46,896 nt of DNA from Dinochytrium kinnereticum (taxonomy: Eukaryota; Chytridiomycota; Chytridiomycetes; Chytridiales; Chytridiaceae): contig JADGJT010000130.1 of NCBI GenBank assembly GCA_027604005.1, positions 1 through 46,896 on the forward strand. The letters are read 5' to 3'. The notes beneath the pieces were generated by a model. That model made no database searches. It was not told the DNA's origin and saw only the letters and a program-made list of their open reading frames with translations. A program made the position numbers and the translations under genes. This document shows, piece after piece, positions 9,345-20,495 of the stretch; position 1 is the first letter of the stretch; the number at the start of each line of letters is the position of its first letter.

Positions 9345-12300
9345 ATGCCTATGAAGAAGGGCAGGAACTCTGTGGACATTGGCACGTCCGGCAGGAGAAA
9401 TCATGTCAATGCCTTTGTGGCTGCAAGTGAGGCTGAAAAGAACAAGCAGACTTTTTACTTTGATGTCGACAGTGGTAAGTAAAACCCTAATACTCTCAAT
9501 GCCCTTTACATTTGATCAAAGCTAACCTGTTTTGTATATAGACAGTGGATCGATTCGGGAGCGCGACATTGATGACCCATACTATGGTAACGGCAAGAGG
9601 CCTACGTCTTTTGGGGAGTTTTCTACAAATAGCGATAGCTCCTCAGAAGACACCAAGTTTGATGTTAACGACGATATATATGATATCGTTGACGCGGTGG
9701 TTCCAAGATATGACGACCCGACCACGCCCGCTTTGACATTCAGAGTTTGGGTTATTGGCATCTTCTTCTCAGTCATTCTCGCCTTTGTGAACACTCTCTT
9801 CACCTTCCGAACAAACTTCTTTGTAAGTTTCTCTTAAACTGCAAGACTTAACTATTTGTTTTCAGAGTTTGAACCCCTTCATTGCCGTTCTTGTTTCTTA
9901 TCCCTTGGGTTCCTTCATGGCATGGACCCTCCCGGTTGGCATCTTCACCATCCCCTTCACAAACGTCCGATTCCAACTCAACCCGGGTCCATTCAGTTTT
10001 AAAGAGCATACCCTAATTTACGTGTTCACGGTGAACGCCGCAAGACCCGCTTACTGTCTTTACAATATCGTGGTTCAGAAGTACATCTTGGGTCAACCCA
10101 TTTCGATTGGGTGGTGCCTGGCCTTTGCGGTTGCTTCTCAGTGTTTTGGGTACGGGCTTGCTGGCTTGACCAGAAAGTTTTTGGTGAGGCCCGCCTCCAT
10201 GCTTTGGCCGTCCAATTTGGGCACCATTGCGCTGTTGAGGTCTCTTCATGAGAAAGAGGGGAAGGATGACGAGGGGGAGAAGAAGGAGAAGAAGGTTGGT
10301 TGGCCGTCTTCCCTAATCACTTTTTATTTTTTTTTCTTCTCTATCTAACCACTTATTTTGCTTGTTGACTGTTGCAATAGGGGATGTCGAGAACACGATT
10401 CTTTTGGTTCTGCGTTCTCGGCATGGCTATTTACCAGTGGTTCCCGAGTTTTATTGCTCCAGCTCTAGGCGCGATCTCCCTCCTCTGCCATGTTGCACCT
10501 AATAGTCAAAGACTCAAGATGTTTGGGTCCGCCAAGCAGGGTCTCGGCATGCTCTCATTCACATTTGACTGGTCGTTCATCACCGTCTACTCACCAATCG
10601 TTACTCCACTTTGGGCTTTCCTTAACCAATTTGTTGGGAGTGAGTCTTCTTTTCTTACCGATCCCTTGATTTGCATGTATTCTAACACCTCATGTAATAG
10701 TTTGGATCACAATGTGGATCATCATCCCTTTTCTTTGGACCAGCAACGGCTTCAGAAACGACCAGCAGATCGGTGCCAACCCCTTTGACGGTGCGAATGG
10801 GACTGGCCAATTTCCCCTCGGTCAAGCTCTGAATAGCCCTACTCTTTTTGACAAGAGCGGTCGAACACTCTCGGCGATTGACATTCTCACCATCACCAAC
10901 CATACTGTCACACTCAATGAAGAGGCTTACCAAGCTGTCGCGCCAGTCCTTCTCACCACTTACTTTGCGGTTCAGTACGCAAGTTACTTTGTGATGTTCT
11001 CTGCCGTGCTGTGCCATGTCTGGTTGTGGTATGGAAAGGATCTTTGGTATCGGTTTAAAACGAGTATGAGGGATTTGGATTCGGATGATATCCACGCAAA
11101 GATGATGGTGGGTTGATTGTCAAAATTCTTTTCCCCTAACGACATTTTTCCTGAGCAGGATGTTTACCCTGAAGTCTCCAATCTATGGTATATCTCCATC
11201 CTCGTCATCACCCTCGGCCTCGCCATCGCTGCTGGTCAATGGGGAGGCTTTGATTTGCCTTGGTGGGCGGTTCTTCTTTCCCTTGGCCTCTCTGGTGTCT
11301 GCATGATCCCGATTGGAACTCTTGAAGCCATATCTGGGCAGCAGATTGGACTGAACGTTGTTTCTGAGCTTGTTATTGGATACATCTTACCGGGGAGGAT
11401 GATCACAGTCATGTCGTTCAAGACGCTGACTTACATTTCTACGATTAATGGATTATTCTTGGTGGAGGACTTGAAGTTGGGTCATTATGCAAAGGTGCCA
11501 CCTAGAGCAATGTTTACGGTGCAGTTTTTTAGCACGTTGATGACGACTATTATCAATGTGCTTGTGGCTATTGGGGTTTATGAGGTGATTGGTGTGGATC
11601 GTATGAATAATGACCCGCCACTTGGATGGTCCCGTAAGTCTACCAAATTCTCTTGCCGAACCCGCACACTGCCCACGTTAACAAAAAACAACTGTTTTTT
11701 TCTTTGCACCCGTCATCTGCTTTAATCCGCCATCATCCAACTAAAACTTACATAAACAACACACAGCCGTCGGCTACCAGATCTTCCTAAGCGCCGGCAC
11801 AATCTGGGGCGGCATCGGTCCCGCTCGTTTCTTCGGCCCGGACTCCCCATACCAAAAATGTCTCTACGGATTCATCATCGGGTTCATCGCACCCCTCATC
11901 TTCTGGGTTATCCACAAAATTCACCCATCAGGTCCCTGGCATCTGATCAACGTGCCGCTCCTTGCCGTCTTTCCGATGCAGGCAGGCACCACTCGATCTG
12001 ATCTCATCACTCCGCTCTTGGTGGCGATTTTGGTGAATTACGTTGTGAGAAAGTATCGGTCTGAGTGGTGGCAGAAGTATGCCTATATTATGGCGGCGGC
12101 TTTTGATACGGGGGCCGCGATCTCTTTGACGGTTATTCTGATGCTTATTGGGATTAATCCTAGTTATAATATCTTTATGCCGTTCTATTATTTAAACCGG
12201 GCTGATCAGGAATCTTGTGCTCCGGAGTTTTATTTGGAGGTTTGTTCTCTTCTTTCCTCCCGACCCTTTTGTCTGTCTTTTTGTTCGGCGGTAAATCGGG

Positions 12301-12473
12301 TGACTTCTTGGGGGTTTTTTGTAATAACCAATCGTTCTTCCTTCCCTGACCCCACCTTACAGTGCACAGAACATATGATCTGGGGAAGCGCCTTTGGGAG
12401 AACATACAACGTCTCTGAAGATTCCGAGCTTTGTCAAACATTCGGGGGAGACATGATGATGACTGAGCTTTGA
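9345..12473 (+). CDS. Oligopeptide transporter, OPT family (PT clade), copy 2
   Basis: Same family and role as the divergent neighbour. Eight exons join in phase: 9345-9474, 9542-9822, 9866-10294, 10381-10639, 10701-11107, 11159-11633, 11767-12239 and 12363-12473, giving 854 residues, a usual length for the family. The N-terminal 100 residues are hydrophilic. The NPG motif is at 176-178 (LNPGPFSFKEH) and the KIPPR-type motif KVPPR at 614-618 (GHYAKVPPR). The conserved core NPFIAVLVSYPLG opens exon 3. Five intron positions match those of copy 1 exactly, so the two arose by duplication of one intron-containing gene followed by inversion. This copy has an extra intron (10295-10380) within the loop where copy 1 has an uninterrupted, longer insert. 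The start is the first ATG after the promoter; a second in-frame ATG follows two codons later. The 3' flank is T-rich. Confidence 0.93.
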
Positions 12474-14260
12474 ATGCAGCAAGTCAAAAAGACGTCAAGA
12501 AACAGCATCTTTCCTTTTCTTTTTTTCAGCACAGTTCTTCTATCATTATCTTTTCTTTTCTTCATCCCTCTTTCTTTTTCTACAACTGCATTCATCACAT
12601 TGTTCTTTTAAATCCAGAATGAAGGATTCACATTGTTTTGTTCTATTTAATATTTTTTTATTCGAGATTGCGTGGGCATTGATACATATTTTTACTAGTC
12701 GTGTTCTAAGCTTCATTTTTTTCTCTCGTTATCCTTGCTTCGGTTCTGAATAGATCATTTCACCTTTTTTTTTTTTTTGCTTTCTCCCTTCCTTCTCGGT
12801 TTTTTACGACTACAAGCTATTATTCTGATTCTAACGTTGCTAACATTCATTTCAGTTCACCAAACCAAGCAAGAGAAATATTTCATCTTGTAATTAGCGA
12901 CCATGATGATACCATTTGACTCTCTGAACCGTTATGTTTTCTCTTTTTTTTTCGTTGGCTTGCTGGGCTGCGAATGTGAAAGAGGTTGGGAGATTCATTC
13001 ATCAGTTGTTCAAAAAAAAACGAACGAAGAGCGATGCGTTGAAACGTCGGGTTTCTCTCTCTCTTGTCTTTTTGTTTGATTTTTTTTTGCTTTTTCGGCT
13101 TCTTCTCGAGTTGGATTGAAAGTTGCTTTGAGCTCAAGTCTGCGCCGGGTGGTGGACGTTGCTGCGGGTACCTTTATTCGCACATCTTGCATCGAGAAAA
13201 TCACTCGAAACATGGCTTTAACCTCTTTTCACTTTTTTTTTTCGACAAGGAACTATCGATATTGTACACCAACATTCAATTCTTCCGTCGTTCTCCATCT
13301 CATTTATTTTCCTTTTCCTTTAAAGAGATTCATCAGGGCTCTGTGATCGGATCAAAATGAAGGCAGGGATCGATACTGTTCATCGCTGTTACTTTTTCAT
13401 CAATATTTGACGTTTTGTGTGAAGCGCCTCGCTTAAGGAAGTTAATCAGGAAGTTGAGTCCACCGTTCCTAATACTTTTTTCATTATTTTTGCGTGTTCG
13501 GAAATTGAAAGACGGGTGGCGGCCGGCTATGGATTGGGTATTTTGTTGTTGTTTTTTCTCTTTCGTTTGGATTGTCTGGTCTGGCTTCTTTCTTTTTTCT
13601 TTTTTTTTTTTTTGTGGTGGTGGGAAGGAGGTGAGTTTGTTTGCATTTCATATCGATGAAGCAGATGTAGGTATTGCTTTTGTTGTAAGGGGATTTTGTA
13701 TCTCCGGGTGGAGAATAAGCCCTTCTCCGTCAACTTGTTTTCTTATCTAATTGATTTTATTGTTTCCCTCCACACTTTTTTTTTCTCGAGTCAGGAGGAG
13801 TTTTCCGAGATTAATGGGAAAAAACAAAATTGAGGAGAAAGAGGTGTGGTTTGTTTGGTATTGCTGCTTTATCTTTCCTTCTTCTTTCCTTCATTCTTGT
13901 GAGATTGGTCGGTGGGGACGTGAGTTGTTTTTTTGTTGTTTTTTTTTTATTTCTGGTTTTATTTATTTATTTAATTGGTGGTTTGCTTGGAGATGTTGGG
14001 ATTAAGACGTCGAATAGAAGAAAATGGTAAAAAACAGAAAGAAGTAAACTTTGAATGGGATATGTGAAGTATGAAAGGCTGCAGAACAGAATCGCTTTGA
14101 TTTCTAGAAAAATATATAAACAAGCGACAAAAAAAAAAAAAAAAACATTAGAAATCTTCCATCAAACCAACACATGCAACAAACAAAAAAGGTATAATCG
14201 ATCTCAGACAACCCAAAACCCCATCTTGCCTTCAAGAAGAAGGGAAAGAATGGGAGGTGA
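12474..14260. other. 1.8-kb T-rich stretch without a gene
   Basis: Long runs of T and CTTT-like sequence on the plus strand (for example 12769-12780, 13597-13612, 13938-13949) and an A17 run near 14130. The ORFs here are Phe/Leu-rich consequences of the base skew and I do not accept them. The region separates two convergent 3' ends, so it is 3' flank for both the OPT gene and the second zinc-finger gene. Confidence 0.55.
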
Positions 14261-15640
14261 TCACCTCAACCCATGCTTTCGACGAAGATGAGAAGCTAAT
14301 CCGTCTGCTCTTGCAAAGCCTGTTTTTATGCGAGGCGATGAATGAAACGTCAACACAAACCCAAAAAACTCTCAACCAACCAAATTTAAAAGAAAAACAC
14401 TTACGCATCTCACACCGATCACACCCATGCGGTTTCCGTCCTCCCTCAATATGAACCGACCTGATATGCCGATACAAATCCTACCCAAAAAAAACAATGA
14501 ACGCGCAATAAGCATCCCTTACTCACACAAATAAAAAAACAAGCAAAATATCCCAACCTGTCTCCGTCGAAACCTTGCCCCACACCACTCCTCCCCCTCA
14601 ACACCCCCAACTTCACAAACAAACGGTCTCCCACCCTCATGCATCGTCTGATGACACACAAGATTGTGACGTCGCGAGAAGGTCATCCCACACCTTGGGT
14701 ACGTACATTCATACGCTTGGCCGGACATGGAGAGCATGGCCAGTGTCAGGGCTTGGGCTTGCGTTGGTTGTGGGCGGAGTGGTTGGTGACGTTGCATTTG
14801 TGATGTGGGTTTGGGTTGGCCCCGTGTCAGGTTGAGATTGGTGAGGGATGGAAGATTTGGCGTTGGGGTTTGGCTTGACCGGGAGGAGGAAGGTGTTATG
14901 AGCGGTTGGTCGTGGCGGGGTGGTTGGTAATGTGGGATTTGGGAGAAATTGGTGAGGGGCGTCGCGGGTGTAGGGTCTGGCGTTGGATTCAACGCGTGCT
15001 GCTGCAGGTGGAAAGGTGACGTGGGAGGACTATTGTCAAACTTCCACATCCCCTCATTCACTCCCACCAGTCTCCGTCTCTTCAACCCCTCTTCCATCAC
15101 CTCCACCGCATCATAATCCATCCTTCTCTCAATGGAAGTCAGGCTCGTTGCAGGCGGCACCTCGGTGTCGGTTGGAAGGAGGAGCCAGGAGACTGAACAC
15201 CGCGGGTCTCTCAATTGAGGAGTGTTGGTCATTGGCACTTTGATCGCGGGTGGATTGTTTGAAAGGAGGAGAAGTGGATGAGAATTCCCCGAGCTTGATG
15301 TTGGAATAGAGTGGAGTGTGCCAAGGTCATATTGCGGACCTTGAAACGTTTTGGAGTCGGTTCTTGAGCGCTCCCTAACGTCCCAACCCCCTTGCGATTC
15401 AATGGAGGTCATTCGCTCGGGCGATGTCGACCGTCTGATCTCGCGCGGCACGGCTGGTGGTGGGGACCTCAGCTCTGTACCTCCCACCCGCATCATGCTC
15501 GGCGATGCTGGGGGCGTTGACTTTTTGAGATTCGGAGACGAGGATCGGGACTCGCGTCGATGGAATGGCCGAGGGTCCATGCAGTCTTGGTGAGAAGGAG
15601 GTGGTGGAGAAGGGTAATAAGACAATGTTGGGTGAGACAT
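14261..15640 (-). CDS. C2H2 zinc-finger protein, three C-terminal fingers
   Basis: Probable transcription factor of 405 residues, paralogous to 2257-4158. Three exons join in phase: 14558-15640, 14405-14480 and 14261-14319. The N-terminal 300 residues are Ser/Pro-rich with a Gln/Pro/Thr-rich part. Finger 1 is C-x4-C-x12-H-x3-H (Cys312, Cys317, His330, His334). Finger 2 has an unusually long loop, C-x10-C-x12-H-x4-H (Cys342, Cys353, His366, His371), and contains the shared block ARFRRRQ interrupted by an intron and continued as DLYRH. Finger 3 is C-x2-C-x12-H-x4-H (Cys381, Cys384, His397, His402), and its second half is on the last 59-nt exon. The frame read without splicing would stop soon after finger 2, so splicing decides whether fingers 2 and 3 exist. 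The 5' end is the first ATG of the open frame. Confidence 0.8.
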
Positions 15641-16901
15641 GGAGTGCGCGCGGGTGCGTGTTTGCTAACAGCGGGAGGTATTTTCTTTTGTTACTAGAGC
15701 GGACTGGAGGAGGGGTGCAGGCGGTGGGTTGAATTTTATACTCGCAATAACTAAAGACAAAAGGGTGACGCTTCACCGCATTCCAACCTAACACTTCTTC
15801 CTATTCCCCCCCCTCCCCAAATAGGAAAAAGGCAGCAACAAAAACCTTCCATCCTCATCCACCACTACACCCTCACCGCAGGCAGACCGCAAGCCTCCCC
15901 CACCTTGGCGCGCGGGTTTCCCTGGATTATGGTGGTTGTCAAGTGAGATCTGAAACTTGAATGAAGTTGGTGTTGGTTTCAGACAAGACAATTCTCTTAT
16001 TTTACTTTTGGGGGGTTTGTTCATTTTATTTTCGTTTTGGTTTCTGGTGCGGTGAGGCAGGTTTGTTTCAGAGCGTTGCGTGGATTGGTTTTGTGTTGGT
16101 GCTGGTGGGATGGATGGATGGGATTTCATGGATGCATGACGCCGGATATGCAAAATAAAGAACAAGAAAGACAGAGGGGATCAAGAAGAGTAATGCAGAT
16201 CTTGTTTTCGTACTCTATAGTTTTCAATTTCCTCTCCAAATGTGGATCTATTACACCGACTTGAGAATAAAAAGAAAGACGAAAGAACGCCTCGCGTTCT
16301 TCAAAGCAATAATGTTAAAACAACAAGAAAGCAAAAAACAAAACAAAACAATCAAACAAACAAGAAAAATGGATGTGCATTGGCAACCCGATATTGTAAA
16401 GAAAAAAGACAAACATCCCAGGCATCCCAAATGTCTTAAAAAAAAGAGAGACAGAGACGATCAGATCGGAATGAAAAGTAAGGAAATGAAAATCAATATG
16501 TAACGCGTGAATTAAGGAAAAGATCAACGGGGAGAAAGAAAAAGAAAAGAAAAAAAAAGATATTTTTAGGATTGACGAGAAAGGAAAGAAAAGCGCAAAA
16601 GGGGCGCAATAAAAAATTGGTCCCCACATCAAAAAAATAACAAAAACAAAACAAACTAAACACATTCCTCCCCATCTAATAAATCATTTCCCGTCTAATG
16701 TCATCCAAAACAATACATCAAAAGAAACCACCGAACCGTCAATCTAGTCCCAAAAACTGGCATACAAAAATAAAATTAAATGACAGAATTAAGAAACAGG
16801 AAAGCAAGCGCCGCAAAAACAAAAAAAAAAAAAAAAAAAGAAAAACACACCCATCCACCCAAAATGCCTACCTCCTCCACCCTTTCATCCCCACAAAGCC
16901 T
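15641..16901. other. Intergenic 1.26 kb, no supportable gene
   Basis: Holds the 5' flank of the second zinc-finger gene and the 3' flank of the membrane-protein gene. Runs of A occur at 16550-16558 and 16822-16839. The ORFs are low-complexity shadows. Confidence 0.5.
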
Positions 16902-18434
16902 TCACCAAACAGGGTTCTCAAAATTCCATGTGTCCCTGCTCATCCAATCCGCATTCTTCGTCTCGGGTCCCTGCTTTGCGCCCGGTGGTGTCGGCGCGGC
17001 TCCACTTTTCACCGTATGCGTATGCGCGCAAACCCGCATCGGCGCGGCTCCACCCTCCCTTGCTGAATCCGGCGTGGCTCCACCCCTCGTCACCACCGAC
17101 CTTGCTGAATCCGTTGCATCACCACCAACACGTTTCCTCCCCTCCCCCTCCACACGCGCGGGGGGCCTCCCCAAATATGCAGCAGGAGGAGGTATCGCCA
17201 TTGAAGCAGAGGCCGGCGGATGAGGTTGACGCAACTGCGCAGAGGGATGACCAGACTGCGACGAGGCGGAAGGCGTGGTCAACAATGTCGATGATGGGGG
17301 TAACGGGGGTCTCGATGGATCGATGAAGGACCTTCGACTGTCCTCGCTGAACCGTGAAGAAGGGGGTGACGATGAGAAGGCGTTGAAGGGTCGAGGGTCG
17401 TGGGATTCTGTGAGTGAGATCTGCGACGTTGTGAAAGAGGAGGAGGAGGAGGAGGAGTCGTGATGAGGAGGAGGAGGACGTCGACGACTGGCTTCCAGCA
17501 CCAGCCGCTCCTTGCGAACCGCCCCACGCTTCGCAAACACCCACCACCCCACCGCGATGGCGAAAACGCTGACCACCACAGCGGCCAGGGCGATCGCGAT
17601 GACTGTCCATGGCGGTGAGCGGGTGGATGGTTCAGAAGAAGGTGTGAGAGCGGGTGGGGGGATCTGGGAGGAGGGAGATGGGGTTGAAAGGAGGGGCGTT
17701 GGGGAGGAGGGGACCGGGAGGGGACGGATGTTGGTGTCGTTCAAGAGTGGAGTTGTGGTGGAGGGGGAGAAGGAGAGAGAGAGTTGAGGGGCGAGGAACC
17801 CGACGCCTTGATTAAAGTCCTCCCAGGTACGGTTCAATGATGCCAAGGGAAACGCATTCATGGCGTTCTGAACGGCGGATTCAAACCCCTTCACTTCCTC
17901 GTCCATGTCCCTTCCAGCTGTTGGATCACGCAGGTGAAAGAAGAGGGGAGCGGGTGTGTCTGGCGGTGAGGTCCACCACCCTGATGCTGCTGTTGAGGAA
18001 GAGGGGTCCTGGTTGCTTGAGATGATGAGGATCGAAGAGAGGAGGTAGCCTGATCTTGAGAGGATGGATAGTTTTTCGGGGAGGGGGCATTGTGAGGGGT
18101 TGATGACGGCGGTTATTGGGATTGTGGGTGGGATGCGGGGGAGGAGGGAGGATGCGCAGGAGGGCCCGAGGTTGAGGAGGATGCCGGAAGCAGAGGAGGT
18201 GGATGTGGTGGTGGTTGGAGGGAGGATGAGGGAGAGGGAGAGGGGAGTGGATGAGCGAGCGATCTGCTGTTGCTGTTGAGAAGGCTGTTGTGGCTGTTGT
18301 GGTTGGAGGGTGGTGGAGGTGATTGTGTAGTCGACTGCGTAGAGGGGTGGTTGTTGTTGTTGTTGCTGAGGAGAGGAGGGAGAGGGTTGCTGTCTGCTGT
18401 CAGCAGGCAGAGGGTGGTGATCAGCAGCATGCAT
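16902..18434 (-). CDS. Single-pass membrane protein with a PA-like ectodomain
   Basis: Single open frame. A hydrophobic helix WTVIAIALAAVVVSVFAIAV is encoded at about 17540-17610 and followed by a basic stop-transfer stretch (FAKRGAVRKER). Before it, the segment ITAVINPSQCPLPEKL, continuing to LLSSILIIS (about 18020-18110), resembles the core of protease-associated (PA) domains, which in PA-TM proteins face the lumen or outside. The cytosolic tail of about 200 residues is Ser/Pro-rich and shows no RING finger, unlike PA-TM-RING ligases. The frame is open to an ATG at 18560, but that start lies inside a tandem duplication, so ATG 18434 is preferred. Neither start gives a signal peptide. A typical one (MLLITTLCLLTADS) begins at 18430 in another frame; see the findings. 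Function unknown; moderate confidence that it is a gene. Confidence 0.6.
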   Translation of the reverse strand: MHAADHHPLPADSRQQPSPSSPQQQQQQPPLYAVDYTITSTTLQPQQPQQPSQQQQQIARSSTPLSLSLILPPTTTTSTSSASGILLNLGPSCASSLLPRIPPTIPITAVINPSQCPLPEKLSILSRSGYLLSSILIISSNQDPSSSTAASGWWTSPPDTPAPLFFHLRDPTAGRDMDEEVKGFESAVQNAMNAFPLASLNRTWEDFNQGVGFLAPQLSLSFSPSTTTPLLNDTNIRPLPVPSSPTPLLSTPSPSSQIPPPALTPSSEPSTRSPPWTVIAIALAAVVVSVFAIAVGWWVFAKRGAVRKERLVLEASRRRPPPPHHDSSSSSSSFTTSQISLTESHDPRPFNAFSSSPPSSRFSEDSRRSFIDPSRPPLPPSSTLLTTPSASSQSGHPSAQLRQPHPPASASMAIPPPAAYLGRPPARVEGEGRKRVGGDATDSARSVVTRGGATPDSAREGGAAPMRVCAHTHTVKSGAAPTPPGAKQGPETKNADWMSRDTWNFENPVW

Positions 18435-18531
18435 GCTGATGCTGAGGGGAGAAAGCAGGGTGGGCAGAGTAGCGTAGCGTAGAGTAGAGCGCTGTGCAGG
18501 TGAAGGGAATGTGAAGCAGTTTACAGCACAC

Positions 18532-18597
18532 TGGAGGTGTTCCTTTAAAATATCCCTCACCCAGTTGGAGGTGTTCCTTTAAAATATTCCCCACCCA
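18532..18597. repeat. Tandem duplication of a 32-bp unit
   Basis: Copies at 18532-18563 and 18566-18597 both start TGGAGGTGTTCCTTTAAAAT and end CACCCA or a near match; they differ at a few bases. The duplication lies just upstream of the membrane-protein gene and could hold a duplicated promoter element (TTTAAAAT). Confidence 0.7.
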
Positions 18598-19318
18598 CTA
18601 TGAAAATGGCGCAAGAGGCGAGACATTTGGGCGAGATAACACCAAAAACCCACCCAACCATATTCAAAGTATAAACTTAACACCTACGTCCTCCCTTAAC
18701 CAACATCCAACCATTGACGCTAATGGTTTTCAGTTGTGGTTCATTCCCTCGAAGTCAACGTCCATACCAACTGCGTGGCAAAGAAACGACGATCTGCCAT
18801 CATCCCAGGGAAAACCAATGAGTGGAAAGGCGCGAGTGGAGAAAAAGTGCTCTTTTGTCATCAACAGTGAGATCAGAGTCTCTTGACATCACTGTCAGGA
18901 GGCAGGCACGTAAAAGCGTCTCGAGGTTGGAGACACGCATCGTTGCCGATGAAAATGCGTGAAGCCTCGGATTTCAGAGAGATCTCTGAGCGGTGGTCGT
19001 CTGGGACCGATCGAACTGGTTGGAAAGGCTGGAAGAGGGATTCAGCCACCTCCTGACAGGTCTTCATAGCCTGTGGAGCCGCTGGTTGTTTGGAATCACG
19101 TTGCCACCATGTTCTTTTGTCGACCTTCGATTACTGTAACTCTCTGGTCACTTAAGTTCATCATGTTTTTTTAAAAACATTACTGCACCAACAACCGCTT
19201 ATGTCTAATCTGCAATCATAACTAAACACACACTATTTATATATAAACATCAACGCTAAAAACAACAAACTAACCCACCAACCAACCATCAACGCCATGC
19301 TCTGCAATCACACACCCA
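18598..19318. other. Intergenic 720 bp
   Basis: A minus-strand frame of 64 residues (18873-19067) is open, with mixed composition, but has no family resemblance and no convincing splice partner. An AT-rich, TATA-like stretch is at 19236-19250. Nothing else is visible. Confidence 0.4.
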
Positions 19319-20296
19319 TCACCCATCCACCATCACAGCATTAGCTCCCCTCCTTCTCCTCACCACCCCACCTCCTCTACCACCACCAACACCACCCCTC
19401 ACAACTTCCACCCCCCGATCCTCCTCCCCCCCCAACCCCTTCATCGCCCTCCCACCTCCTCCCTTCACATCCCTCAACGGAGGATATGTGTGACGCGCCC
19501 TAAGACTCCCCTGGCGATCCTCCTCCTCCACTGCCTCCTCCATCCCGGGAGCCATCGACCTCGGAAAACATGACAGCGGAAGCGCCGAGGCGATCACGGT
19601 GGGTGCTGCTGAGGTGAGGTTCGATAGGACGGCCGTCACCGTTGTTGTGTGGGTGGAAGAAGACGGTGGGTAAGCGTGGTGAATGTGTTGAGGTTGATGG
19701 GGGTTGAAGTGGTTGGGGGGGGATGGTGGGGGCGTTCGCGTGTCCTCTTGGGATGAGGTGGCAGTGGGGAAACATGACATGGTGGGGAGAGTGGAGGAGA
19801 GGATGTTGGAGGCGTTGAAGGTGAGAAAGGTGGCGGTTGTGGTGAGGTAATTCCCCCATGATGATGATGATGATGATGATGATAATGAAAAGAACGTTCC
19901 GGTTGGTGATGGTGGGGGTGATGCTTGGTTTTTGGATGATGGGCCGGTCGGTGTTGACGGGGGCGTTGGGTTGCTCTTGGAAAAAGGTGCCACCCTCTCC
20001 TCCGTGGAGCAGGAGGGTGGTGCCATGACCACTGGTGGAAGATCGCGGTGGAGATGAGAGGAACCAGGAACGTCCCACTCCTCATCATCCTCAACATGAT
20101 GGTCGTCGTCTTGAACGCTTCTGAAATCATCCTCGTCGTTGATGATGTCCATGCAACGGTCCCATGACCCTGTGGTGGAGATGCTGAGACTGCGACTGCG
20201 GGGTGACTGCTTCCTTTCCCCTGTCAGGATCATGACGGGTGCGGTGACTCTGTGAGGGTGGATGATGCTGCTGCTGCTGCTGCTGGTGAGCGTCAT
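19319..20296 (-). CDS. Ser/Pro/Thr-rich hypothetical protein
   Basis: Open frame of 325 residues with no domain I recognise. It has a Ser run near the start, an acidic His/Asp stretch (about residues 50-75), and two similar hydrophobic-plus-Cys segments, one ending TMSCFPTA and the other ending LPLSCFPRS. The C-terminus is Gly/Arg-rich (VRGGVGGGRGGGVVRRRRG). Short repeats in DNA encode the Ser runs (GAT/ATC at 19857-19885, GCT at 20267-20284). The competing reading frames over the same stretch are also open but of poorer composition. An upstream exon is possible because the frame before the ATG is not closed by a strong context. Weakly supported. Confidence 0.4.
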   Translation of the reverse strand: MTLTSSSSSSIIHPHRVTAPVMILTGERKQSPRSRSLSISTTGSWDRCMDIINDEDDFRSVQDDDHHVEDDEEWDVPGSSHLHRDLPPVVMAPPSCSTEERVAPFSKSNPTPPSTPTGPSSKNQASPPPSPTGTFFSLSSSSSSSSWGNYLTTTATFLTFNASNILSSTLPTMSCFPTATSSQEDTRTPPPSPPNHFNPHQPQHIHHAYPPSSSTHTTTVTAVLSNLTSAAPTVIASALPLSCFPRSMAPGMEEAVEEEDRQGSLRARHTYPPLRDVKGGGGRAMKGLGGEEDRGVEVVRGGVGGGRGGGVVRRRRGANAVMVDG

Positions 20297-20495
20297 GGCG
20301 TCGTCGAGAGGGGTGTGGTTGAGGGTGAGGGATGATTTCAGGTGAGCTTTTTGTTTATTTTATTTTTATTTTTTATTCTTGAACTTTTGATGAAGGCACA
20401 GCACCAACCAACCCCGAAACAAGCCAAGCAACCCTCAGCAAAGCACCCTCACTGCCTTCCTGGCACCGACCAACCAACACGCCTCCACCCCACAA

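Noticed and set aside
12883..14030. Several Phe/Leu-rich and Lys-rich ORFs on both strands
   Set aside because: They follow from strong T/A strand skew; no motifs, no splice continuity.
18113..18430. ORF with a good signal peptide as an independent secreted protein
   Set aside because: After the signal it is only an out-of-frame reading of the PA-like protein's low-complexity DNA; kept as a frameshift observation instead.
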